Below are positions 34,015-44,448 of a stretch of 64,000 nucleotides of DNA, piece by piece; the stretch's first letter is position 1, and each line of letters opens with the position of its first letter. Source of the stretch: Kitasatospora fiedleri (GTDB lineage Bacteria; Actinomycetota; Actinomycetes; Streptomycetales; Streptomycetaceae); contig NZ_OX419519.1 in NCBI RefSeq assembly GCF_948472415.1, positions 4,960,001-5,024,000 of the forward strand, in the 5' to 3' direction. Under the pieces are notes generated by a model. That model made no database searches. It was not told the origin of the DNA and saw only the letters and a list, made by a program, of their open reading frames with translations. The position numbers were made by a program, and so were the translations under genes.

Positions 34015-34031
34015 GAGTACCCTGCGTACTC
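34015..34031. promoter_or_regulatory. GAGTAC inverted repeat upstream of the WecA-like gene
   Basis: GAGTAC-CCTGC-GTACTC is a perfect 6-bp inverted repeat with a 5-nt centre, 28 nt before the GTG start at 34060. It could be an operator or a short mRNA hairpin near the start codon. Confidence 0.35.
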
Positions 34032-34059
34032 GTCCGTCCGAGCGCGACCCTGGAGGCCG

Positions 34060-35421
34060 GTGGTGCGTGAGTATCTGCTGGTCATGTTCGTCTCGGCGGC
34101 GGTGACCTACCTGCTGGTCAGCCCGGTCCGCAAGTTCGCGATCGCGGCCGGCGCGATGCCCGCCGTCCGGGCGCGCGACGTGCACCGCGAGCCCACGCCG
34201 CGGCTCGGCGGCATCGCGATGTTCGGCGGCCTGCTGGCCGGCCTGCTGGCGGCCTCCCAACTGACCAACCTCGGGCGGCTGTTCGTGCAGAGCGCGGACA
34301 TCAAGGCGCTGCTCTCCGGGGCCGGGATCATGTTCGTGCTGGGCGTCCTGGACGACAAGTGGGGCGTGGACGCGCTGGTGAAGCTCGGCGGGCAGATGAT
34401 CGCCGCCGGCGTGATGGTCTGGCAGGGCATCACGGTGATCGCCATCCCGGTGCCCGGCTACGGCTCGGTCCCGGTCACCCCGACCCAGGGCATGCTGATC
34501 TCGGTCGTGCTGGTGGTCGTGATGGTCAACGCGGTCAACTTCATCGACGGCCTGGACGGCCTGGCCGCCGGCATGGTCTGCATCGCCGCGATGGCCTTCT
34601 TCCTGTACTCGTACCGGCTCTGGCTCGGCTACGGGATCAACGACGCCGCGCCCGCCGCGCTGTTCACCGCGGTGCTGATCGGCATGTGCCTGGGCTTCCT
34701 GCCGCACAACCTGCACCCGGCGCGGATCTTCATGGGCGACTCCGGCTCGATGATGCTCGGCCTGATGCTGGCCGTCGCGGCGATCTCGATCACCGGCCGG
34801 GTCGACCCCGACCTGATCACCGAGCAGGTCGGTTCGCAGACCACCGCCGTGCACGCCCTGGTGCCGATCTACATCCCGCTGCTGCTGCCGCTGACCGTGA
34901 TCGCGCTGCCGCTGGCCGACCTGCTGCTGGCCGTGGTGCGCCGCACCTGGGCGGGCAAGTCGCCGTTCGCGGCGGACAAGCAGCACCTGCACCACCGGCT
35001 GCTGGAGGTCGGGCACTCGCACAGCCGGGCCGTGCTGATCATGTACTTCTGGGCCGCGCTGATCGCCTTCGGCACCGTCGCGGTGTCGATCACCCACACC
35101 GGCCGCGCGGTGGTGCTCACCATGGCGGGCCTGTGCCTGGTCGGCCTCGCGGTGCTGCTGATGCCGCGGTTCAAGCCGCGCGCGCCCAAGGCCGTCCAGT
35201 CCTTCGTGCCGCCCCGCTACCGGGACGGCGAGCCGGGCCGGGCACCGGCGGCGGAGTCGGTCGGGTCGGCGGAGCGCGCGCAGAGCGCCGAGAACGCGGA
35301 GAACGCGGAGAGTGCGGAGCCGGCCGCGATGGCCGAGCTGTCGGCCGAGGACAAGGCCCTGCTGGGACGGCTCGGGACGGGCGCCACGGCGACCGGGCAG
35401 CGCGGCGAGCGGCACTCCTGA
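34060..35421 (+). CDS. MraY/WecA-like undecaprenyl-phosphate sugar-1-phosphate transferase
   Basis: 453-residue polytopic membrane enzyme (about 10-11 helices) of glycosyltransferase family 4. Signature motifs: VHREPTPRLGGIAMFGG in the first cytoplasmic loop, the catalytic NAVNFIDGLDGLAAG (about residue 157), MGDSGSMMLGL, and the His-rich HLHHRLLEVGHSH loop typical of WecA-type enzymes. It starts lipid-linked glycan assembly by moving a HexNAc-1-phosphate to undecaprenyl phosphate. The last ~60 residues form a soluble Glu/Ala-rich cytoplasmic tail. GTG GTG start pair follows GGAGG; the second gives better spacing. Confidence 0.9.
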   Translation: MVREYLLVMFVSAAVTYLLVSPVRKFAIAAGAMPAVRARDVHREPTPRLGGIAMFGGLLAGLLAASQLTNLGRLFVQSADIKALLSGAGIMFVLGVLDDKWGVDALVKLGGQMIAAGVMVWQGITVIAIPVPGYGSVPVTPTQGMLISVVLVVVMVNAVNFIDGLDGLAAGMVCIAAMAFFLYSYRLWLGYGINDAAPAALFTAVLIGMCLGFLPHNLHPARIFMGDSGSMMLGLMLAVAAISITGRVDPDLITEQVGSQTTAVHALVPIYIPLLLPLTVIALPLADLLLAVVRRTWAGKSPFAADKQHLHHRLLEVGHSHSRAVLIMYFWAALIAFGTVAVSITHTGRAVVLTMAGLCLVGLAVLLMPRFKPRAPKAVQSFVPPRYRDGEPGRAPAAESVGSAERAQSAENAENAESAEPAAMAELSAEDKALLGRLGTGATATGQRGERHS

Positions 35422-35483
35422 CGGAGGGTCACCTCCCGTTGGGCCGTCCGGCGGCACCCGTTCGGAGGCACTTGTCCGCCCTT

Positions 35484-35532
35484 GGTGTGACAGGTACCAC
35501 ACCTTCATGGTAAAGCTCTCATCAAATAGTTT
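35484..35532 (+). promoter_or_regulatory. Putative promoter/operator zone of the atp cluster
   Basis: An A/T-rich island in the gap upstream of atpI. It has an inverted repeat GGTGTG-N8-CACACC (35484-35503) followed by TTCATG (35504-35509) and TAGTTT (35527-35532) 17 nt apart, a weak -35/-10 pair; GTGATACCG follows. The rest of the 286-nt gap shows no gene. Position and base composition, rather than consensus match, are the main support. Confidence 0.4.
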
Positions 35533-35707
35533 GTGATACCGTTCACGAGTACCGAGAACACGCCGAAAGACCTGACAGGTGGAGGACTTCCGTCCCTGGT
35601 CGGTCTCCCTCGACGGACGCGCCGTCCAGGCGGCTGTCCGCGGCGCGTTCCGCGCACCCCCCGTGTTCTCTGCCCCCCGTTTCCGACATGCCGCCGGAGT
35701 TGCCGAC

Positions 35708-36130
35708 ATGCCGTCCCACGACGCCCGGATCCTCCGTGGCGCCGCAATCCCCACTGCGGTCGCCGGAGTGGTCGCCATGGCGATCGCCTTCGCCGTCGCC
35801 CAGGGGAAGGGGCTGCTCGGTGCCCTGCTCGCGACGGTGGTCGTGATCCTGTTCTTCGGTGCCGGCCAGATCGCGCTCGACCGGCTGGGCCGGAACAACC
35901 CGCAGATGCTGATGCCGGTCGCGATGCTGGTCTACACCACTCAGATCCTGGTGGTCGGCGTCCTGCTCGCGGTGGCCAAGCACCTCACCTTCTTCGACCA
36001 CAAGGTCTTCGGCCTCTCGCTGCTCGGCCTGGTGATCGTCTGGATGGGCTTCCAGGTGCGGGGCTGGCTGAAGGCCAAGACCTTCTACGTGGAACCCGAC
36101 GGCAAGCCGAAATCCGGGCGTCAATCGTGA
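35708..36130 (+). CDS. atpI: AtpI-like membrane protein of the ATP synthase cluster
   Basis: 140-residue protein with four hydrophobic helices (for example GLLGALLATVVVILFFGAGQIAL and MLMPVAMLVYTTQILVVGVLL). First gene of the atp cluster; AtpI-type proteins help assemble the c-ring or handle Mg2+. ATG 35708 is chosen for GGAG 8 nt upstream and conservation from SHDARILRGAAIP onward. A strong hairpin follows before atpB. Confidence 0.88.
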   Translation: MPSHDARILRGAAIPTAVAGVVAMAIAFAVAQGKGLLGALLATVVVILFFGAGQIALDRLGRNNPQMLMPVAMLVYTTQILVVGVLLAVAKHLTFFDHKVFGLSLLGLVIVWMGFQVRGWLKAKTFYVEPDGKPKSGRQS

Positions 36131-36133
36131 GCG

Positions 36134-36175
36134 GGGCATACCGTCCCCCTCACGAGGGGGGCGGTGTTTATGCCC
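36134..36175 (+). terminator. Attenuator-like hairpin between atpI and atpB
   Basis: GGGCAT (36134-36139) pairs with ATGCCC (36170-36175) and ACCGTCCCCCT with AGGGGGGCGGT (one G:U) around the loop CACG; a 4-nt GTTT bulge interrupts one strand. It lies 3 nt after the atpI stop, inside the cluster, and may set the ratio of atpI to the structural genes. The rest of the 279-nt gap to atpB shows no gene. Confidence 0.6.
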
Positions 36176-36409
36176 TCCTGACGGGCTGCTATCGTCCGTC
36201 CCGACGGCGGAGTACGGGAAGCGGCCAGGTCCCTCCGAGAATCGGACGGATCGCCCCCCGGCTCCACGAAGCTTTCGAAGATCCCGCGGTGGGGATATGC
36301 GCCGCGCCGGGTCAGCGAGACATCCAACTAGTCCCAGTGCCGCACCGTGGCCGACGGCCACGCCGACACACCGAGGTTGCCGTAACCATGCGTCAGAACG
36401 AAGGAGTCT

Positions 36410-37222
36410 GTGGTGGGTGCTGACGTCCAGCTCGCCTCCGAGGCCGGTTGCCACCTTTTCTCCGGCTGCGGCTTCCCCGCCCCCGGCCTGAACGAGTTCG
36501 AGTTCAAGCCGATCTTCTCGGTCGGGAGCGTCGACTTCACCAAGCCGATGCTGCTGTCGATCATCTGTGCGCTGCTGGTGGTCGGCTTCTTCTGGGCCGC
36601 GTTCGCCAAGCCGAAGCTGCTCCCGGGCAAGCTCCAGCTGGTCGGCGAGATCGGGTACGACTTCGTCAAGCGGAGCATCGTGCTGGAGACGATCGGCAAG
36701 AAGGGCGAGAAGTACGTCCCGATGCTGGTCTCGATGTTCTTCTTCGTGTGGATCATGAACATCATGTCCATCGTCCCGTTCGCCCAGTTCCCGGTGATGT
36801 CGCGGATCGCGTTCCCGGTCGGGCTCGCGGCGATCGTGTGGATCACCTACATGACGCTGACCTTCAAGAAGCACGGCTTCGTCGGCGGCATGAAGAACCT
36901 CTGCTGGCCGTCGGGCATCCCGGGCTGGGTCATGTTCATCCTGGTGCCGATCGAGTTCTTCTCGAACATCTTCGTGCGCCCCTTCACCCTCGCGGTCCGA
37001 GCCTTCGCCAACATGTTCGCCGGTCACCTGCTGATCGTCGTCTTCTCGGTGGCCTCGTGGTACCTGCTGAGCCCCAGCATCGGCGCCCTGTACGGCTCGG
37101 TGTCCTTCGTGGTGGCCGCGGCCCTGACCGCCTTCGAGCTGCTGGTGCAGTTCCTGCAGGCGTACATCTTCGTGATGCTCGCCAGCAGCTACATCGCCGG
37201 TGCCCTGGAAGAGGCGCACTGA
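36410..37222 (+). CDS. atpB: F0F1 ATP synthase subunit a
   Basis: 270-residue membrane subunit forming the proton half-channels against the c-ring. Visible: FSVGSVDFTKPMLLSIICALL first helix, MNIMSIVPFAQFPVMSRIAFP, the FVRPFTLAVRAFANMFAGH helix with the essential Arg, and LLVQFLQAYIFVMLASSYI. Adjacent GTG codons (36410, 36413) follow AAGGAG; the second has better spacing. Confidence 0.95.
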   Translation: MVGADVQLASEAGCHLFSGCGFPAPGLNEFEFKPIFSVGSVDFTKPMLLSIICALLVVGFFWAAFAKPKLLPGKLQLVGEIGYDFVKRSIVLETIGKKGEKYVPMLVSMFFFVWIMNIMSIVPFAQFPVMSRIAFPVGLAAIVWITYMTLTFKKHGFVGGMKNLCWPSGIPGWVMFILVPIEFFSNIFVRPFTLAVRAFANMFAGHLLIVVFSVASWYLLSPSIGALYGSVSFVVAAALTAFELLVQFLQAYIFVMLASSYIAGALEEAH

Positions 37223-37302
37223 GCCCCGCGGCCCCGGCCGCGCCCCGAACTCCCGGTGGCCAACACCCACCGGTATCCCATCCCCGCAAAGGATTAGCTG
37301 AG

Positions 37303-37530
37303 ATGTCCGCTCTCGCTGAGGTTTCCGGTTCCGTCGCTTCCATCGGCTACGGCCTCGCCGCGATCGGCCCCGGCATCGGTGTCGGTCTGATCTTCGGTAA
37401 CGGCGTGCAGGCGATGGCCCGTCAGCCCGAGGCTGCCGGCCTGATCCGCTCGAACATGTTCATCGGCTTCGCGCTGACCGAGGCCCTCGCCCTGATCGGC
37501 ATCGTCATGCCGTTCGTCTACGGCGCCTGA
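37303..37530 (+). CDS. atpE: F0F1 ATP synthase subunit c
   Basis: 75-residue two-helix hairpin of the proton-driven rotor. Glycine-rich first helix IGPGIGVGLIFG, polar loop ARQPEA, and the ion-binding Glu60 in FALTEALALIG. It begins 80 nt after atpB; AAAGGA precedes the ATG. Confidence 0.96.
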   Translation: MSALAEVSGSVASIGYGLAAIGPGIGVGLIFGNGVQAMARQPEAAGLIRSNMFIGFALTEALALIGIVMPFVYGA

Positions 37531-37571
37531 GCCGGACGTTCCGGTAGCCAATTCCGACGAAAGGTTCTGAT

Positions 37572-38129
37572 ATGGCCCCCGAGGTTCTCCTCGCGGCAGA
37601 AGAGAAGATGAACCCTCTTCTCCCCGCGTGGCCCGAGGTCATCATCGGCCTGCTCTGCTTCTTCATCGTCTTCGGCATCCTCGGCAAGAAGCTCCTCCCC
37701 AGCATCGAGAAGGTGCTGGGAGAGCGCCGCGACGCCATCGAAGGCGGCATGAAGCGCGCGGAGACCGCTCAGGCCGAGGCCCAGGCCCTGCTGGAGCAGT
37801 ACCGCGCCGAGCTCGCCGAGGCGCGCCACGAGGCCGCGCGGATCACCGAGCACGCCCGTGAGCAGGGCGCCGCCCTGATCAACGAGATGCGCGAGGAGGG
37901 CCAGCGCCAGCGCGAGGCCATCGTCGCCGCCGGCCACGCCCAGATCGAGGCCGACAAGAAGCAGGCCACCGCGGTCCTGCGCCAGGACGTCGGCTCGCTG
38001 GCCTCCCAGCTGGCCTCCCGCATCGTCGGCGAGTCCCTGGAGGACCACGCCCGCCAGAGCGGGGTCATCGACCGCTTCCTGGACGAGCTGGAGTCCAAGG
38101 CCACCGCTGCCCAGGGTGCGTCCAAGTGA
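37572..38129 (+). CDS. atpF: F0F1 ATP synthase subunit b
   Basis: 185-residue peripheral-stalk subunit: a single N-terminal membrane helix (VIIGLLCFFIVFGILGKKLL) followed by a long charged coiled coil (EARHEAARITEHAREQGAAL) that reaches the delta subunit. The TGA overlaps the GTG start of atpH. Confidence 0.95.
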   Translation: MAPEVLLAAEEKMNPLLPAWPEVIIGLLCFFIVFGILGKKLLPSIEKVLGERRDAIEGGMKRAETAQAEAQALLEQYRAELAEARHEAARITEHAREQGAALINEMREEGQRQREAIVAAGHAQIEADKKQATAVLRQDVGSLASQLASRIVGESLEDHARQSGVIDRFLDELESKATAAQGASK

Positions 38130-38941
38130 TCGGCGCGAGCCGTGAGGCACTCGCCGCCGGCCGCGAGAACCTGGAGAGCCTGACCGACAACACTTCGGTG
38201 GACGCGGCCGAGCTCGCCGGGGAACTCACCGCCGTCACCGCGCTGCTGGACCGCGAGGTCTCGCTGCGCCGGGTGCTGACCGATCCGTCCCGGTCCGGTC
38301 AGGACAAGGCCCAGCTGGCCGCCGCGCTGCTGAACGGCCAGGTCTCCGGCGAGAGCGTCGACCTGGTCTCCGGCCTGGTCCGCTCGCGCTGGTCCGGCCC
38401 GCGCGACCTGGTCGACGCGGTCGAGCAGCTCGCCGCGTACGCCGAGGTCATCGCCGCCGACCGGGCGGGCGCGCTGGACGACGTCGAGGACGAGCTGTTC
38501 CGGTTCGGCCGGGTGGTGGCGGGCTCGCACGAGCTGCGCGCCGCGCTGACCGAGCCGAAGGCCGACGCCGCCGCCAAGGCCGCGCTGGTGCGCAAGCTCC
38601 TCGGCGGCCGCGCCAACGCGGGCACCGTCCGCCTGGTCACCAGCCTGGTCACCGCCCCCCGGGGCCGTAGCCTGGAAGGTGGCCTGGAGACCTACTCCAA
38701 GCTCGCCGCCTCCCGGCGGGGCCGCGTGGTGGCCCTGGTCACCACCGCGATCCCGCTGTCCGACCGCCAGAAGGACCGCCTCGCCGCCGCGCTGGCCGGT
38801 CTCTACGGGCGGCAGGTCCACCTGAACATCGACGTGGACCCCTCGGTCCAGGGCGGTGTCCGGGTGCAGATCGGCGACGAGATCATCGACGGCACCGTGT
38901 CGAGCCGCCTCGAAGGCGCTCGCCAGGGCCTCGAAGGCTGA
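38126..38941 (+). CDS. atpH: F0F1 ATP synthase subunit delta
   Basis: 271-residue stator subunit linking F1 alpha to the b stalk; this length is the actinobacterial form (E. coli delta is 177). The OSCP/delta C-terminal motif reads HLNIDVDPSVQGGVRVQIGDEIIDGTV. The GTG start overlaps the atpF stop by 4 nt. A 154-nt gap with a small CCGACC/GGTCGG hairpin (38955-38969) precedes atpA. Confidence 0.95.
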   Translation: MIGASREALAAGRENLESLTDNTSVDAAELAGELTAVTALLDREVSLRRVLTDPSRSGQDKAQLAAALLNGQVSGESVDLVSGLVRSRWSGPRDLVDAVEQLAAYAEVIAADRAGALDDVEDELFRFGRVVAGSHELRAALTEPKADAAAKAALVRKLLGGRANAGTVRLVTSLVTAPRGRSLEGGLETYSKLAASRRGRVVALVTTAIPLSDRQKDRLAAALAGLYGRQVHLNIDVDPSVQGGVRVQIGDEIIDGTVSSRLEGARQGLEG

Positions 38942-39095
38942 GCACCAGCACTATCCGACCCTCGGTCGGGCGTCGGTCCACACCAGGTGGGCCGGCAAAA
39001 CGTACGGCCGGTTCACCCGACCCGGCCGAGAGTCGAGCACTTGCGGCCCTCAATGGCGGGCCGAGGATCGCAAACTAGGAGAGCAGGGAAGCCTG

Positions 39096-40670
39096 ATGGC
39101 GGAGCTTACGATCCGTCCGGAGGAGATCCGGGACGCGCTGGCCGACTTTGTCCAGTCGTACCAGCCGGACGCGGCCTCGCGTGAAGAGGTCGGCACGGTC
39201 ACCGAGGCCATGGACGGTATCGCCAAGGTCGAGGGCCTGCCCTCGGTCATGGCCAACGAGCTGCTGAAGTTCGAGGACGGCACCCTCGGCCTCGCGCTGA
39301 ACCTCGACACCCGCGAGATCGGTGTCGTCGTCCTCGGTGAGTTCTCGGGCATCGAGGAGGGCCAGACGGTGCAGCGCACCGGCGAGGTCCTCTCCGTCCC
39401 GGTCGGCGACAACTACCTCGGCCGCGTCGTGGACCCGCTGGGCAACCCGATCGACGGCCTGGGCGAGATCACCGCCACCGGCCGCCGCGCCCTGGAGCTG
39501 CAGGCCCCCGGCGTCATGGCCCGCAAGTCGGTCAAGCAGCCGCTGCAGACCGGCATCAAGGCGATCGACGCGATGACCCCGATCGGCCGCGGCCAGCGCC
39601 AGCTGATCATCGGTGACCGCCAGACCGGCAAGACCGCCGTCGCCGTCGACACGATCATCAACCAGCGCGACAACTGGCGCTCGGGCGACCCGGAGAAGCA
39701 GGTCCGCTGCATCTACGTCGCCGTGGGCCAGAAGGGCTCCACCATCGCGTCCGTCCGCGGCGCCCTGGAGGAGGCCGGCGCGCTGGAGTACACCACCATC
39801 GTGGCCGCTCCCGCCTCCGACCCGGCCGGCTTCAAGTACCTCGCCCCGTACACCGGTTCGGCCATCGGCCAGGAGTGGATGTACGACGGCAAGCACGTCC
39901 TCATCGTCTTCGACGACCTGTCGAAGCAGGCCGAGGCCTACCGCTCCGTCTCCCTGCTGCTGCGCCGCCCGCCGGGCCGCGAGGCGTACCCGGGCGACGT
40001 CTTCTACCTGCACTCCCGCCTGCTGGAGCGCTGCGCCAAGCTGAACGACGCCCTCGGCGGCGGCTCGATGACCGGTCTGCCGATCATCGAGACCAAGGCC
40101 AACGACGTCTCGGCGTACATCCCGACCAACGTCATCTCGATCACCGACGGCCAGTGCTTCCTGGAGTCCGACCTGTTCAACGCCGGCATCCGCCCGGCCG
40201 TGAACGTCGGCATCTCGGTCTCCCGCGTCGGTGGCTCCGCCCAGATCAAGGCCATGAAGTCGGTCGCCGGCCGCCTGCGCCTGGACCTCGCCCAGTACCG
40301 CGAGCTGGAGGCGTTCGCCGCCTTCGGTTCCGACCTGGACGCGGCCTCCAAGGCCCAGCTGGAGCGCGGTGCGCGCATGGTCGAGCTGCTGAAGCAGGGC
40401 CAGTACCAGCCGTTCCCGGTCGAGGAGCAGGTCGTCTCCATCTGGGCCGGCACCACCGGCAAGCTGGACGACGTCCCGGTGGCGGAGATCCGCCGCTTCG
40501 AGCGCGAGTTCCTGGACAACCTGCGCCTGGAGCACAAGGGCATCCTGACCGGCATCGCCGAGACCCAGAAGCTGGAGGACGGCACGATCGACGCGCTGAC
40601 CGCCGCGATCACGTCCTTCAAGCAGGGCTTCACCACGGCTGACGGCAAGCTGCTCTCCGAGCAGGCCTGA
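39096..40670 (+). CDS. atpA: F0F1 ATP synthase subunit alpha
   Basis: 524-residue non-catalytic F1 subunit. P-loop GDRQTGKTAVAVD near residue 173; alpha/beta signature PAVNVGISVSRVGGSAQ; DELSEAD-like region replaced as usual by the alpha-type C-terminus. ATG 39096 follows AGGAGAG; it matches the family N-terminus MAELTIRPEEIR. Confidence 0.97.
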   Translation: MAELTIRPEEIRDALADFVQSYQPDAASREEVGTVTEAMDGIAKVEGLPSVMANELLKFEDGTLGLALNLDTREIGVVVLGEFSGIEEGQTVQRTGEVLSVPVGDNYLGRVVDPLGNPIDGLGEITATGRRALELQAPGVMARKSVKQPLQTGIKAIDAMTPIGRGQRQLIIGDRQTGKTAVAVDTIINQRDNWRSGDPEKQVRCIYVAVGQKGSTIASVRGALEEAGALEYTTIVAAPASDPAGFKYLAPYTGSAIGQEWMYDGKHVLIVFDDLSKQAEAYRSVSLLLRRPPGREAYPGDVFYLHSRLLERCAKLNDALGGGSMTGLPIIETKANDVSAYIPTNVISITDGQCFLESDLFNAGIRPAVNVGISVSRVGGSAQIKAMKSVAGRLRLDLAQYRELEAFAAFGSDLDAASKAQLERGARMVELLKQGQYQPFPVEEQVVSIWAGTTGKLDDVPVAEIRRFEREFLDNLRLEHKGILTGIAETQKLEDGTIDALTAAITSFKQGFTTADGKLLSEQA

Positions 40671-40703
40671 GTCCGGTAGCGAGGGAAAGGACGTAACGAC
40701 CCA

Positions 40704-41614
40704 ATGGGAGCACAGCTTCGGGTCTACAAGCGCCGCATCCGCTCCGTCACCGCGACGAAGAAGATCACCAAGGCGATGGAGATGATCTCCGCGTCGCGCA
40801 TCGTCAAGGCGCAGCGCGCGGTGGCCGCCTCCACTCCGTACGCCGACGAGCTCACCCGCGCGGTGACCGCGGTGGCCACCCGGTCCACCGCGAAGCACCC
40901 GCTGACCACCGAGAACCCGAACGCCTCGCGCGCCGCCGTCCTGCTGATCACGGCGGACCGCGGCCTGGCGGGCGGCTACTCGACCAACGCCATCAAGCAG
41001 TCGCTGGCGCTCGCCGCCCGCCTCCGCGAAGAGGGCAAGGACGTGGTCACGTACATCGTCGGCCGCAAGGGCGTGGGCTACTACGGCTTCCGCAACCTGG
41101 CGGTGGCGAACTCCTGGACCGGCTTCTCCGACAAGCCGACCTACGGAGACGCCAAGACGGTCGCGGCGGACCTGATCGAGGCCTTCACCGCGGAGACCGG
41201 CGGCGTGGACGAGCTGCACCTGGTGTCGACCGAGTTCGTGTCGATGCTGACGCAGAACGCCATCGACCGGCGCCTGCTGCCGCTGCGGCTCGACGAGGTC
41301 GAGCTCAGCGACGCGACGCCGGCCAAGGACCAGATCTTCCCGCTCTACGACTTCGAACCGTCGGCGGAGGGCGTCCTCGACGCGCTGCTGCCGCGGTACG
41401 TCGAGAGCCGGATCTACAACGCGCTGCTGCAGTCGGCCGCTTCCGAGCACGCCGCCCGCCGCCGCGCGATGAAGAGCGCGACGGACAACGCCGGCGAGCT
41501 CATCAAGTCGCTCACGCGGCTTGCCAACTCGGCCCGACAGGCCGAGATCACCCAGGAAATCAGCGAGATCGTCGGCGGTGCCAACGCCCTCGCCGACGCT
41601 AGCCGCGGGAGCGA

Positions 41615-41618
<4 letters not shown>
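40704..41618 (+). CDS. atpG: F0F1 ATP synthase subunit gamma
   Basis: 304-residue central-stalk subunit. N-terminal coiled-coil helix RRIRSVTATKKITKAMEMIS, Rossmann-like middle (AAVLLITADRGLAGGYSTNAI), and C-terminal helix ARQAEITQEISEIVGGANAL. Its TGA overlaps the ATG of atpD. Confidence 0.97.
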
Positions 41619-43075
<1,457 letters not shown>

Positions 43076-43107
43076 CCGCAGGCCGGTTGCACGGCAGACC
43101 GAACCGT

Positions 43108-43147
43108 TGAGGGGTGGTCCCCGGCTCTCGTCGGGGGCCACCCCTCA
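43108..43147 (+). terminator. Strong hairpin between atpD and atpC
   Basis: TGAGGGGTGGTCCCCG pairs with CGGGGGCCACCCCTCA over 16 bp (one T:G wobble) around an 8-nt loop. It sits in an unusually long 216-nt gap inside the atp cluster. Downstream, TATTCT (43215-43220) might be a -10 element for atpC, with no good -35. It could terminate most transcripts or protect the mRNA 3' end. Confidence 0.7.
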
Positions 43148-43291
43148 CCGCTGGATCTGCTGTGATCCCGGTCATTTACGGGCCCCTGGTTTCGTTCCGG
43201 GGGCGCGTGACCGTTATTCTTACCGAAACTGCCGAGATCGCCGCCCGTTCGCCCGGGCGTCCGATGGCCGGCAAGAGCCAAGGAGCCCACG

Positions 43292-43675
43292 TTGGCTGAG
43301 CTGCACGTCGAGCTGGTCGCAGCCGACCGCAAGGTGTGGTCCGGTGCGGCCACCATCGTCGTCGCCCGTACGGCCTCCGGTGACACCGGCATCATGCCCG
43401 GCCACACCCCGGTGCTGAGCGTGCTGGAGACCGGCCCGGTCACCATCCGCACCGCCGACCAGGGCACTGTCGTGGCCGCGGTGCACGGCGGCTTCCTCTC
43501 GTTCGCCGACAACAAGCTGTCGATCCTCGCCGAGATCGCCGAGCTGGCCGACGAGATCGACGTCGCCCGGGCCGAGCGGGCGCTGGAGAACGCCAAGACC
43601 GAGGCCGACTCGCACGCCGAGCGCCGCGCCGAAGTCCGCCTGCTCGCCGCCGGCGGGTTGAAGGCGCACCACTGA
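43292..43675 (+). CDS. atpC: F0F1 ATP synthase subunit epsilon
   Basis: 127-residue rotor subunit that can inhibit ATP hydrolysis. Beta-sandwich N-terminus (LHVELVAADRKVWSGAATIV, GDTGIMPGHTPVLSVLE) and a C-terminal helical hairpin (DVARAERALENAKTE). TTG start with AGGAG 6 nt upstream. Confidence 0.95.
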   Translation: MAELHVELVAADRKVWSGAATIVVARTASGDTGIMPGHTPVLSVLETGPVTIRTADQGTVVAAVHGGFLSFADNKLSILAEIAELADEIDVARAERALENAKTEADSHAERRAEVRLLAAGGLKAHH

Positions 43676-43687
43676 GCCTGGTCTCAG

Positions 43688-43730
43688 CGACGGTCCCGGG
43701 GACGCCTGGAGCGTGACCCCGGGACTGTCG
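43688..43730 (+). terminator. Terminator of the atp cluster
   Basis: CGACGGTCCCGGGG (43688-43701) pairs with CCCCGGGACTGTCG (43717-43730), 14 bp with one G:T wobble, 12 nt after the atpC stop. Confidence 0.85.
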
Positions 43731-43792
43731 TATCAGTTGGTAGGAATGAGCGGCCGTGGGTCGGCCGCCACGGGGAAGCAGCGAGGAGGTAG

Positions 43793-44299
43793 GTGAGCAT
43801 GGTCCTCGCCCTTGTGGTGTGCGCGGTGGTGGTGGTCCTGGCCATCGCCGGGCTGGTCGGCTTCGCGGTGCGCCGCCGCCTCATCCAGCGGGTGGGCGGC
43901 ACCTTCGACTGCTCCTACCGGTTGAAAATGCCGGCCGACGCCTCCACGCAGCCGGATCTCGACGAGAACGGCCAACCCACCTCCGCCCCGGTCCCGCAGA
44001 CCGACGGCAAGGGGTGGGTTTTTGGTATCGGCCGCTACAGCGGCGACTCGATCGAGTGGTTCCGGGTCTTCTCCTACGCCCCCCCGGCCGCGCCGGTGCT
44101 GCCGCGCACCGAGATCGAGGTGCTGGGCCGGCGCTACCCGCAGGGCCAGGAGGAACTCGCCCTGCTCTCGGGCTCGGTGGTGCTGCGCTGCCTGCACAAG
44201 GGCGCCCCGCTGGAGCTGGCGATGAGCGACGACGCGCTGACCGGCTTCCTGGCCTGGCTGGAGGCGGCGCCGCCCGGACAGCGGGTCAACGTCGCGTAG
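43793..44299 (+). CDS. DUF2550 domain-containing membrane protein
   Basis: 168-residue protein with one N-terminal transmembrane helix (VLALVVCAVVVVLAIAGLVGFAV) and a cytosolic domain (RRLIQRVGGTFDCSYRL, then GIGRYSGDSIEWFRVFSYAP and ALTGFLAWLEAAPPGQRVNVA). DUF2550 genes regularly follow atpC in actinomycetes; function unknown. GTG 43793 or the ATG two codons later follow GAGGAGG; the ATG has the better spacing. Its last codons and stop start a tandem repeat array. Confidence 0.9.
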   Translation: MSMVLALVVCAVVVVLAIAGLVGFAVRRRLIQRVGGTFDCSYRLKMPADASTQPDLDENGQPTSAPVPQTDGKGWVFGIGRYSGDSIEWFRVFSYAPPAAPVLPRTEIEVLGRRYPQGQEELALLSGSVVLRCLHKGAPLELAMSDDALTGFLAWLEAAPPGQRVNVA

Positions 44300-44406
44300 C
44301 GACGGGCCCGCTGGTGGGGGCACCCCCGGCCGGAGGCTGGGGGACGGGTCAACGTCGCGTAGCGACGGGCCCGCTGGTGGGGGGACGGGTCAACATCGCC
44401 TGGTGA
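44282..44406 (+). repeat. 41-bp repeat array at the DUF2550 3' end, interrupted by a palindromic insertion
   Basis: Copies of CGGGTCAACGTCGCGTAGCG... start at 44282, 44345 and (diverged, truncated) 44386. Copies two and three are 41 bp apart; copies one and two are 63 bp apart because about 22 extra bases (44321-44342, starting cacccccggccgg) sit within the G-run that ends copy one. The unit carries a perfect hairpin CGTCGC-GTA-GCGACG whose loop is the TAG stop of the gene. The inserted piece completes GGGGG-CA-CCCCC and resembles short palindromes I recall as widely dispersed in Streptomyces genomes. Confidence 0.9.
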
Positions 44407-44448
44407 GGCGCTGTTAACGGCCGTGAACCCGCGCGCTAGGCTGCGGGC

